From contig CAYMLQ010000122.1 in NCBI GenBank assembly GCA_964390795.1, positions 1-13,953 on the forward strand: a DNA stretch of 13,953 bases, in the 5' to 3' direction. Below, one piece after another: positions 7,192-13,926 of the stretch. The position numbers and the translations under genes are program-made. The DNA is from CAYMLQ01 sp964390795. GTDB taxonomy: Bacteria; Verrucomicrobiota; Kiritimatiellia; RFP12; UBA1067. How positions within the stretch are numbered: the stretch's first letter is position 1; each line of letters opens with the position of its first letter. The notes under the pieces were generated by a model, which was not told where the DNA came from, did not search any database, and saw only the letters and a program-made list of their open reading frames with translations.

Positions 7192-7245
7192 GGTAGGGAC
7201 ACCTCCCCGAGGCGTCCGCGGACGGTTCGGGGAACCGTCCCTACC
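7192..7245 (-). repeat. 54-bp double-hairpin dispersed repeat, copy 2 (opposite orientation)
   Basis: Same length and ends (GGTAGGG...CCCTACC) as the copy at 5197-5250, but reverse-complemented. Against the inverted first copy it differs at five positions. Four of them form two compensatory base-pair changes in one stem (7222 with 7238, 7223 with 7237). The fifth (7201, facing 7213) is A-C on the plus strand, which is a U-G wobble in minus-strand RNA. Stems and 3-base loops are therefore kept. The left-transcribed genes on both sides read through it, and its end supplies the TAG stop of the ABC ATPase gene. Confidence 0.9.
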
Positions 7246-7924
7246 CGTTTATTCTTCCGTCGCAAAGCTCAACTCTGCGTCCCATTCTCTCGGCGCACGC
7301 CGCCGCGTGCGTCACCACGATCAGCGTCGTGCGCTCCTCGCGGTTGAGTTCCAAAAGCAAGTCGATGAGCGCGTGCGCCGCCTTCTGGTCCAGCGCGCCG
7401 GTGGGCTCGTCGGCCAAAATCAGACACGGCGACATCACCAGCGCCCGCGCCAGCGCCACACGCTGCCGCTCGCCACCGGAAAGCTGCCCCGGAAAATGGC
7501 TCGTGCGGTCACTCAGCCCCACCCGCTCCAGCAGATGCCGCGCGCGTTCCGACACCGCTTCGGTCACCGTCCCAGCCCACGCCGGCACCAGCACATTCTC
7601 CAGCGCCGTGAGTTGCGGCAGCAGATGATGCGCCTGAAAAACAAAACCGATCTCGCGATTCCGGAACAGTGCGCGCGCCACCTCGTCCAGCCCGCCCAGC
7701 TCGCGCCCGTTGACACGCACCTCGCCCGCGTCCGGCCGGTCCATCGCGCCGATGAGCTGTAGAAGCGACGTCTTGCCAGAGCCGGAGGGACCCGTTACCG
7801 CCAGCGACTCGCCGGCACACACATGCAGCGTGACGCCGCGCAACACTTCGACCGGCTCGCCGCCGCCCGGAGCGGCAAAGGCACGAACCACATTCTCCAC
7901 AACCACATCCGCGCCTTCGCTCAT
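7241..7924 (-). CDS. ABC transporter ATP-binding protein, LolD/MacB type
   Basis: 227 aa, full length for a stand-alone ATPase of the LolD/MacB/FtsE group. Walker A GPSGSGKT (45-52), Q-loop Q97 (FVFQAHHLLPQLTALENV), signature LSGGERQRVALARAL (148-162), Walker B LILADEPTGALD (168-179), H-loop H206. The LLPQLTALENV block and length match LolD, which powers release of lipoproteins or other envelope substrates with FtsX-like permeases. No permease is next to it in this window, so its partner is unknown. ATG at 7924 overlaps the stop of the beta-propeller gene (ATGA), with a G-run (7931-7935) six bases upstream as ribosome site, so it is coupled to the envelope operon. The TAG stop (7243-7241) is formed by the end of the 54-bp repeat. 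Confidence 0.93.
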   Translation of the reverse strand: MSEGADVVVENVVRAFAAPGGGEPVEVLRGVTLHVCAGESLAVTGPSGSGKTSLLQLIGAMDRPDAGEVRVNGRELGGLDEVARALFRNREIGFVFQAHHLLPQLTALENVLVPAWAGTVTEAVSERARHLLERVGLSDRTSHFPGQLSGGERQRVALARALVMSPCLILADEPTGALDQKAAHALIDLLLELNREERTTLIVVTHAAACAERMGRRVELCDGRING

Positions 7925-9185
7925 CGCACGCCCCCTTTCACGCACACCAGCGCGCCGTCGGCCACGCACACCACCTCGCCAGACGCGTTCACGGCCAGCC
8001 CGCCGACCTCATCACCCAGCGCGATCTTGCCGGTCTCCCTGCTCTGATCAAAGCAAAACAGCGTCCCCCCGGCCAAGGCAAACAACCGCTCCTTCGCCGA
8101 CTCCAGGCTCTTGACCGCCGCGCCCGTCGCGAAGCGGACGGACGGACTCCCCCATTCCTTCGCGCCGAGGAACCACAGCGTGACGGCACCTTCCTCCGAC
8201 CCCATCGCGACCTGACTCATGAAACACGCGGCCGGCGTTACGAACGCTTCGCTCTCAGACACCTTGACCGACGCCACGCAGGTCAGCGCCTCGGGATCGA
8301 CCAGCACCAGTTTCCCCGACCGCGTGCCGGTCGCCAGACGCCCGTCGGCCAGCACACAAATCCCGCCGGCCATCTGATCCTCCGCGCCCACCTCCACCTT
8401 GCCCAGAAGCTTGCCGTCGAAGGCGTCGAACACGTACACCGCGCCGTCGCAGTTCCCGTAGGCGATACGGCCAGGCCAGGCGGCAGGCTCGCCGTCGCAG
8501 CGGTTCGTCGCCTCGGCCGTCCATACGACCGTGCCGTCAGACGCGCGCAGGCAGAAGAGCCGCCCGTCCTCCTGCGACACCAGCCACAGCACAGACTCCG
8601 CGCCGCGCCGCCCCACGAGCGGCGCATGCTGGAACCGCGCGTCGGCCGCGCGCAGCCACAGCTCCGCGCCCGTCGCACCGTCAAGGCCAAACACACGCCC
8701 GGTCTCGGAGGCCACGGCCACTCGGCCGCCCGCCATCTCGCTCGCGCCGGCGAACGCCTCATTCGAGAAGGACACCCGCCACAGCACGCGGCCCTCCGCA
8801 GAGATTTTGGCCACACCGCCCGCGGCGTCCGCCACGACCCAGCCGTTGGTTGCCTCGCACGGCCGGCCCGCACGTGCGCCCACCGGCACGCGCCAGGCCA
8901 CGGCCAGCGGCCGCACGGTGGCCTGGGCGTCCCGCCCATGAAGCCCGGTGGCATGGGCGTCCCGCCCATGAAGCCCGGTGGCATGGGCGTCCCGCCCATG
9001 AAGCNNNNNNNNNNNNNNNNNNNNNNNNNNNNNNNNNNNNNNNNNNNNNNNNNNNNNNNNNNNNNNNNNNNNNNNNNNNNNNNNNNNNNNNNNNNNNNNN
9101 NNNNGAACACCGCCGTAAGCGCCACGCCACAGGCGACGGCAAAGACAGCGGCGAGCAGACGTATGGTGTTCACCTGTTTCATCAT
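7921..9185 (-). CDS. Secreted PQQ-type beta-propeller repeat protein, interrupted by an assembly gap
   Basis: The N-terminus MMKQVNTIRLLAAVFAVACGVALTAVF (from ATG at 9185) is a signal peptide or membrane anchor; the start overlaps the previous stop (ATGA), and ATG at 9182 is an alternative. After a 100-N gap the frame resumes with repeated LHGRDAHATG, then about 330 residues of beta-propeller. Blade-like units are visible: AEGRVLWRVSF, GRVFGLDGATGAELWLRA, GRLFCLRASDGTVVWTAEA, GAVYVFDAFDGKLLGKVEV and SGKLVLVDPEALTCVASVKV. This resembles PQQ-like/BamB-type domains; such proteins usually scaffold envelope complexes, and catalysis is not expected. The two parts are in different frames as written, which the arbitrary gap length explains. 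Its place between a TonB-like protein and an ABC ATPase suggests an envelope role. Specific function unknown. Confidence 0.75.
8918..9004 (-). repeat. 30-bp tandem repeat, about three units, running into the assembly gap
   Basis: Units begin at 8918, 8948 and 8978; the third is cut by the gap. Units two and three match over all the visible bases, and unit one differs at one base (8923). Each unit contains a perfect hairpin, CATGGGCG-TCC-CGCCCATG, broken only at its outer end in unit one. On the minus strand a unit encodes LHGRDAHATG in frame with the beta-propeller protein. There are no spacers, so this is not CRISPR. Confidence 0.9.
9005..9104. other. Assembly gap of 100 N
   Basis: Exactly 100 unknown bases, the customary placeholder for a gap of unknown size. 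It begins inside the 30-bp tandem repeat array, which is the likely reason assembly failed. The true length is unknown, so the frame mismatch across it should not be read as a mutation. Confidence 0.97.
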
Positions 9186-9940
9186 TTAGGAAAAGACCAG
9201 GTCAGTTCCACGAAACCGCGGGCCGCGCCCGAGGCGTGCCCCCTCAGCAGCAGGCGTTCGAAAACCGACGCGCCCAGCGACCTCGCAGTCAGCAGCAGCA
9301 CATGCTCCACCGCGCCATCCGCGCCGGTTTCAAGATAAAAGCGGCAGAACCCGGAGCGCTCTGGCGGTGCGTCCGCCTCCGCTGGAAAAGTAAAGCGGGC
9401 CGCTTCAAGCTCCTTCGCGAGCACCGTGCGCACGCCGGGCAGAAGCTCGGGCTGGCGTAGCGCTTCCGGTGCCTTCCCTTCGGACGGCAGCCGCAGATCG
9501 TCGGGCAAACGCTGCGCCAGCGGCTCGACGGCGGCGGGCTGCCACACGCCGGGATAGCGAGCGCCCTGCTCCAGATATTCGGGCGGCTGCAAGGCGCTCC
9601 CAAGATCCATCCCGCCGATATCCAATCCGGGAGCAAGCTTGTCCCCCGTGCCGCTGAGCGTCCAGTCCGTGAGCGATTTCTTGAAGGCCTGCGCGGCATA
9701 GGCGGGATCCAACGTCACATACGCGGCATGCGCCTCCGGCAGCGGCGGAATCACGCGGGCCTCGAACAGGACGGCCGTCAGCGGAAGCTGGCTCCAGAGC
9801 AACAGCACCACCCCGAGCAAGAGAAACGCCTGCCACCAGAACAAGACCGGCCGGCGCGCCGCCTTGGCCCGATACCGTCTTACGCCTGGCTCGTCGACTC
9901 CCATGGCCCGACTCCCGAAACCCGTATTCAAGCGTCTCAT
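9182..9940 (-). CDS. Single-pass inner-membrane protein with TonB-like C-terminal end
   Basis: 252 aa. A basic cytoplasmic N-terminus (RRYRAKAARR) precedes one membrane segment at about 31-52 (PVLFWWQAFLLLGVVLLLWS), then a periplasmic region rich in Pro/Leu. The last about 55 residues (FCRFYLETGADGAVEHVLLL...FERLLLRG...GFVELTWSF) have the strand-DGxV-strand-helix-strand pattern of TonB C-terminal domains, but the proline/lysine-rich spacer of classical TonB is absent. ATG at 9940 overlaps the ExbD stop (ATGA). The order ExbB, ExbD, this protein is the order of exbB-exbD-tonB operons, so it probably receives energy from the channel. The TonB assignment is inferred from order and weak pattern; a divergent TolA-like protein is the alternative. 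Confidence 0.65.
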   Translation of the reverse strand: MRRLNTGFGSRAMGVDEPGVRRYRAKAARRPVLFWWQAFLLLGVVLLLWSQLPLTAVLFEARVIPPLPEAHAAYVTLDPAYAAQAFKKSLTDWTLSGTGDKLAPGLDIGGMDLGSALQPPEYLEQGARYPGVWQPAAVEPLAQRLPDDLRLPSEGKAPEALRQPELLPGVRTVLAKELEAARFTFPAEADAPPERSGFCRFYLETGADGAVEHVLLLTARSLGASVFERLLLRGHASGAARGFVELTWSFPK

Positions 9941-10431
9941 TCCGGCTTTTCCGCCACATTCACCCGCTGCACGCCCGCCTCGCGCACCGCGTTTACAAAC
10001 CGCACCACATCGCCATGCGGCACCCGCTTGTCGGCCAGCAGCAGCATGTCGCGCCGCACGCCCAAGGCCACGCGGCTCTTCACCCGCTCGGACAGCACCG
10101 ACATCTGCTCCGCGTCCTGCGTCAAATAGCGGTCGTCGTCAAAGAAAACCAGCGTCTCGTCAGCGCCCGGCAGATCCCTTGCCACGGAAATCATCAGCGC
10201 GGTCAGCCCCGCATGCATGCCCTCTCGCAGCTGCGCGCGGGGCAGATCGAAAAGAACGCCCGGGCTGACGACCATGCGCTGGTTCACCGCCAGCAGCAAA
10301 ACCACAACGATGAGCGCGTCGATCCAAGGCACAGACGCCAGCAGCGCCTGCGCCCAGACCCCGCCGAACCGATAGATGCTGCGGTGGCGGCGGATCAGCC
10401 GGCTCCAGCTCTCTCTCTGCTCCATTATCAT
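9937..10431 (-). CDS. ExbD/TolR family biopolymer transport protein
   Basis: 164 aa. A short cytoplasmic N-terminus is followed by one membrane helix at about 35-55 (PWIDALIVVVLLLAVNQRMVV) with the conserved proton-path aspartate D38 after Pro/Trp-Ile. The periplasmic domain ends in LLADKRVPHGDVVRFVNAVREAGVQRVNVAEKPE, which is the typical ExbD/TolR close. It pairs with ExbB/TolQ to turn proton motive force into work on a periplasm-spanning partner. ATG at 10431 has GAGGG seven bases upstream; an internal ATG at 10425 is possible. It lies 10 nt after the ExbB stop and its own stop overlaps the next start. Confidence 0.9.
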   Translation of the reverse strand: MIMEQRESWSRLIRRHRSIYRFGGVWAQALLASVPWIDALIVVVLLLAVNQRMVVSPGVLFDLPRAQLREGMHAGLTALMISVARDLPGADETLVFFDDDRYLTQDAEQMSVLSERVKSRVALGVRRDMLLLADKRVPHGDVVRFVNAVREAGVQRVNVAEKPE

Positions 10432-10441
10432 GCGTCAGCCC

Positions 10442-11053
10442 TCATAGCATGGAGGTGTCCTGTTTGGTCAGGTAGGCCACAATCTCCGAAGCTGACGCCT
10501 CCATGTCCAGCACGATCCGTTCGACGCGCACCATCAGCATCGCGTACATCACGTGACAGGGCACCGCGACCATCAGCCCCGCAACCGTCGTCACAACCGC
10601 CTGCATCAGACCATACGTGAGGTTGGTGTTCTGAACCACGGGAGCCTGCTCGTTGACCACGAGGATCACTTGAATCACGCCGAGCAGCGTCCCCAGCAAT
10701 CCCAGCAGCGGCGCGATCTGACACGTGATCGCCAGCGAGGCGAGCCGGCGCTCCAGACGCGAAATCTCGGCACGGCCCGTGTTGTCCACCGCCTCGCGGA
10801 TCGCCTCGCGCGTCCCCTGCCGATGCCGAACCGCCGTCAGCACCACGGCCGCCACCGGGCCGGGCGTGTCCTCGCAGATCATCATCGCCTCGTCGAGGTT
10901 GCCATTCTCAAGCACATTGCAGACCCCCTTCAGAAAATCGCCGTAGTCGATCTGCGCGCGCCTCAGATGCAGCAGGCGCTCAAAAAAAACAAACACCGCC
11001 GCCACGCCCAGAAAAACGATGAGCCAGAACACCGGCCCGCCTTGCATCATCAT
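10442..11053 (-). CDS. ExbB/TolQ/MotA family proton channel protein
   Basis: 203 aa from ATG at 11053. Three membrane helices: about 6-27 (GPVFWLIVFLGVAAVFVFF), about 107-133 (LAITCQIAPLLGLLGTLLGVIQVILVV) and about 147-174 (YGLMQAVVTTVAGLMVAVPCHVMYAMLM). The APLLGLLGTLLGVI and VVTTVAGLMVAVP blocks are the family hallmark. It forms the inner-membrane channel with the ExbD protein downstream. Several ATG codons lie close together (11059, 11053, 11050, 11047); GGAGG at plus 11062-11066 is eight bases from 11053 but only two from 11059, so I chose 11053. The frame continues upstream over the end of the TPR gene, which is not used. It starts 46 nt after the TPR stop. Confidence 0.92.
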   Translation of the reverse strand: MMMQGGPVFWLIVFLGVAAVFVFFERLLHLRRAQIDYGDFLKGVCNVLENGNLDEAMMICEDTPGPVAAVVLTAVRHRQGTREAIREAVDNTGRAEISRLERRLASLAITCQIAPLLGLLGTLLGVIQVILVVNEQAPVVQNTNLTYGLMQAVVTTVAGLMVAVPCHVMYAMLMVRVERIVLDMEASASEIVAYLTKQDTSML

Positions 11054-11061
11054 CGACATGA

Positions 11062-11066
11062 CCTCC
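11062..11066 (-). promoter_or_regulatory. Ribosome binding site that decides the ExbB start
   Basis: GGAGG on the minus strand, eight bases before ATG 11053 and two bases before ATG 11059, so it favours the inner start. Confidence 0.6.
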
Positions 11067-11099
11067 GCCTTTCCCAAAAAAGCCCGCACGCCTTCGGCC

Positions 11100-13574
11100 T
11101 CACGTCCGCTTCTTACGCAGCCGATCCACTCTCTGCCGCGCCTCGTCCTCTCCGGGCACACCCACCTGGATCACCCGCTGCAGCACGCGCACCGCCTGCT
11201 CGGGCTGCCCCTTCTGCTCATAAAGCTCCGCGACGTTGAAGGCCGCACGCACAAACAGGCTTGTGCCGGCCTCGTCGTACCACACACCGCGCGCGCGCTC
11301 GTTCTGGTAACGGATCAGCACTTCCGAGTAGTACTGGTCGATCGCCTCATCGATGCGCTTCATCTTTTCGAGGCAGCGGCCTGCTTTGTAGTGGAGCTGG
11401 AGCGTCAGAACGGGCGTCAGCGACGGCTGCTGCAACAAGTCGCGATAGGCGGCGAGCGCCTCCTGATAGCGCAGCCCGTTATCCGCTCCCAGCGCAAACA
11501 GGCAGTCGCCTTTTCGCAGCCGCGCCAGGCCCGCCCACGCGCTATCGGGCGCCTGCACGATCACCTGCTCAAGCAGCAGCACCGCCTCGTCAAACCGCGC
11601 CAGCTCCATCAGCGCGTCCGCCTGCACGAGCCGGGCCTCAGCCAACCGCAGGCTCTGCGGATACTCGCGCACGAGCCGCGTCACCTGCTCGACCGCGCCG
11701 GTGAAATCCGCTTCGCCAAACGCGGCGCGCGCCGCCCACACCTCGGCCGCGTCGGCCCACGCGCTGCCGGGCCACCTCGACGCGTATTCCAAGAAGAAGC
11801 GCCGCGCGTCCGCGAACTTGCCGCGGTTGAAATCGAACTTGCCCAGCCACAGCACCATGTCGGGCAGGCGCGGCGACTCTGGAAAGTCCAACAGAAACGA
11901 GGCCCCGGCCGCACGGGCCTCCCTATCGCGCCCAAGCCCGTACAGGCAGAGGGTCAGCAGAAAACGCGCCTCGTCCCGGCGTGCGGGGTCGCTCTCCGCA
12001 ACCGTTGCGAAGTCCTGCATGGCGGCGTCGAACTTGAAGGTGCGGTAATGCACTTTCCCGCGCCCCATCAGCGCGTCGCCATGAACGGCCTTCTGGCTGA
12101 ACGACGCCAACAGCGACGTGTAGGTCCGCACCGCCGCGTCGAACTCGCTCGCCTCGGTTTGCAGAGCCGCGAGCCGAAGCAGCGCCTTCGGCGCGACATC
12201 GCGAGTCGGATAGGTGTCGGCCACCTTCCGGTAGCGTTTGCCGGCTTCCGCACGCAGCCCGGCCCGGTCCAGACACTCTGCGCTCTGATACAGCGCACGG
12301 TCGGCGAGAGCCGCCTGCGGCGCCTCCTCGGCGAGCTGCGCGTAGACCTGCGCGGCATCGGCATACCGCGTGTCCGCCAGCAGCGCGTCGCCCTGTTTGA
12401 ACAGGCACTCGGCCTTCGCCGCCACATTCGTCGCGACCTCCGCCGCACGCTGGAACACGCCGCTCGCCTCGGCGTAACGCCCCAGTTGGAAAAGCGCCCA
12501 TCCGCGCCCCTGAAGCACCCGCGCGTCAAGCGACGACGACGGGTAGGTCTCCAAAAAAATCCGGTACTCTGCCGCCGCGCGTTCGGCGCGCCTGGCCTGC
12601 AACAGCGAGTCGGCCAGCTTTAACTGCGCCTGCATCGAGGCGGGATGCTCCGGAAACTCGCGCACCAAGGTCTTGACCAGCGCCTCGCCCTCGTCGATCG
12701 TCGCCCCGTCAGACGACAGCAGGTCGCCCAGCCTGAAGCCCGCCAACCGGCGCGTCTCGGGCGTCTGGGCGCGCTCATACGCGGACCGTCCGTACGCGAC
12801 CGCCTCGTTGGTCTTGCCGCTGTTGAACGTGTAGACGCTCATCTCCACCAGCGCCTGCACGCGCGCCGCCTCGCTCGCGCGCTCGCTCATCGCCAGCTTG
12901 TTGAACACCATGGTCGCCTCGGCCGCCTTGCCCAGCCGCATCAGAATCCGGCCGCGCATCAGCGCGCCGTCGTTCGCGGCGACGCACGGAGAGCCCAGCT
13001 CAGCCTGCATCTTCAGCACGTCAAGCGCCGCATCGGAGCGGCCGGACTGCTCCAGCGCCATCGCCCACTCCAGCGCATTCGCCGCACGCGCCGCCACATT
13101 CGACGTGGCGCTGTCCGCGCGTGCAAACAGCGCCAGCGCCCCCTGAAGATCCCCGCCGGCCAGTCGCGCTCTCGCCGCAACCCGCCGCAGCGCATCCGCC
13201 TCCGGCGACGCGCCACCCTGAACCGACTCGGCCACCTGCGCGGCCTCCAAAGGACGCCCCGTGTTCAGCAGCGCCAAGGCCCGCCAGTACGCGAACGCTT
13301 CGAGCGGGCGCGCCTGCCGCACCTCGGCCTCGAACGCGTCGAGCCGCAGCAGGAGGTTCGCGTAGCGCCCCTGCCCGGCCAAGGCCTCCAGCAGCACCAG
13401 CATGGCCTCACCCGGCTCGTCCGAACGGTCTTTCAGCGCGTTCTCGGCATGCGTCTGTGCGATCGGGAAGAGACGATCCTCCAGCGCGGCGCGCGCCGTT
13501 ACCAGCTCGCCCGCCTGCGCCGCGCACGCCAGCCCAGCAGCCAGCATCGCCCGTGTCACTTGCCGTCCGATCAT
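11100..13574 (-). CDS. Secreted tetratricopeptide-repeat (TPR) protein, first gene of the Exb operon
   Basis: 824 aa from ATG at 13574. The start is chosen because it gives a signal peptide (MIGRQVTRAMLAAGLACAAQA, cleavage near AQA/G), while the open frame upstream gives Arg-rich sequence without one. Almost the whole mature protein is helical 34-residue-type repeats. They are recognisable by A--Y---L, W-LFQLGRYAEASGVFQRAAEVA, FKQGDALLADTRYADAAQVYAQLAEEAP, YRKVADTYPTRDVAPKALLRLAAL, VEQVTRLVREYPQSLRLAEARLVQADALMELARFDEAVLLLEQVI and, at the end, VAELYEQKGQPEQAVRVLQRVI. It resembles periplasmic TPR proteins of the YbgF/CpoB and BamD type in style, but is far longer. Its place directly before ExbB/ExbD suggests it is a periplasmic scaffold or regulator for that motor. 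Partner and substrate are unknown. Confidence 0.85.
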   Translation of the reverse strand: MIGRQVTRAMLAAGLACAAQAGELVTARAALEDRLFPIAQTHAENALKDRSDEPGEAMLVLLEALAGQGRYANLLLRLDAFEAEVRQARPLEAFAYWRALALLNTGRPLEAAQVAESVQGGASPEADALRRVAARARLAGGDLQGALALFARADSATSNVAARAANALEWAMALEQSGRSDAALDVLKMQAELGSPCVAANDGALMRGRILMRLGKAAEATMVFNKLAMSERASEAARVQALVEMSVYTFNSGKTNEAVAYGRSAYERAQTPETRRLAGFRLGDLLSSDGATIDEGEALVKTLVREFPEHPASMQAQLKLADSLLQARRAERAAAEYRIFLETYPSSSLDARVLQGRGWALFQLGRYAEASGVFQRAAEVATNVAAKAECLFKQGDALLADTRYADAAQVYAQLAEEAPQAALADRALYQSAECLDRAGLRAEAGKRYRKVADTYPTRDVAPKALLRLAALQTEASEFDAAVRTYTSLLASFSQKAVHGDALMGRGKVHYRTFKFDAAMQDFATVAESDPARRDEARFLLTLCLYGLGRDREARAAGASFLLDFPESPRLPDMVLWLGKFDFNRGKFADARRFFLEYASRWPGSAWADAAEVWAARAAFGEADFTGAVEQVTRLVREYPQSLRLAEARLVQADALMELARFDEAVLLLEQVIVQAPDSAWAGLARLRKGDCLFALGADNGLRYQEALAAYRDLLQQPSLTPVLTLQLHYKAGRCLEKMKRIDEAIDQYYSEVLIRYQNERARGVWYDEAGTSLFVRAAFNVAELYEQKGQPEQAVRVLQRVIQVGVPGEDEARQRVDRLRKKRT

Positions 13575-13875
13575 CACCTTCGCACCCTCTCTCCCGGTTC
13601 CAGACACAGTCCGGAACCTTGCCGTCAAAATAGCCGTTCTTAGCCATCTCCTTCTCGCCGACCACCGCCACAGCCGCCAGGTCGTCCGCATTGAGGGTTT
13701 TATGATGCCACGTTACCGGCCCAAGGTCGATAGGAAAGGAATTGGCAATCACATTCTTCGGGGTGAATGACAACCCACGAGGGATCGAAACCCGGTTCGC
13801 CCTCCAAACGGTCACCCGGCACGAGGTCGTACGTTCCGGCTTTGACTCGCAATCTAGAAACAAGCCCGCCGGCAC
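13575..13875 (-). other. Leader region of the TPR operon, with an unidentified open frame
   Basis: About 300 bp between the tRNA terminator and the TPR start. One minus-strand frame is open across all of it, encoding a peptide with blocks VTVWRANRVSIPRGLSF, NSFPIDLGPVTWHHKTLNADD and VVGEKEMAKNGYFDGK, and then running out of frame into the TPR gene. It has no stop of its own before the TPR start and no good start site, and I do not recognise it. It could be a gene remnant or chance. The operon promoter should lie here, but I see no convincing -35/-10 pair. An imperfect hairpin GGTTCC (13596-13601)/GGAACC (13613-13618) is present. Confidence 0.3.
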
Positions 13876-13907
13876 AAAAAAACCGCCGAAACCTGACGTT
13901 TCAGCGG
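13876..13907 (-). terminator. Intrinsic terminator downstream of the tRNA
   Basis: On the minus strand CCGCTGAAAC, loop GTCAG, GTTTCGGCGG, then seven T. The stem is 10 bp with one T-G wobble (plus coordinates 13883-13892 and 13898-13907; A-run 13876-13882). It lies 19 nt after the encoded CCA of the tRNA and should end that transcript before the TPR operon leader. Confidence 0.9.
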
Positions 13908-13926
13908 CCTTTCCTCAACCGTAAGA

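Noticed and set aside
7161..7265. N-terminal extension of PyrE
   Set aside because: The extra residues are a translation of the 54-bp repeat; the true start at 7160 has a good ribosome site and the family N-terminus.
8918..9004. CRISPR array
   Set aside because: Units are contiguous 30-bp repeats without spacers and are translated in frame with a gene.
11019..12623. 534-codon plus-strand open frame opposite the TPR gene
   Set aside because: Arg/His/Gln/Leu-rich shadow frame; the minus strand carries a signal peptide and regular TPR pattern.
12645..13643. 332-codon plus-strand open frame opposite the TPR N-terminal part
   Set aside because: Same shadow composition (Arg/Gln/His/Leu) and no start context.
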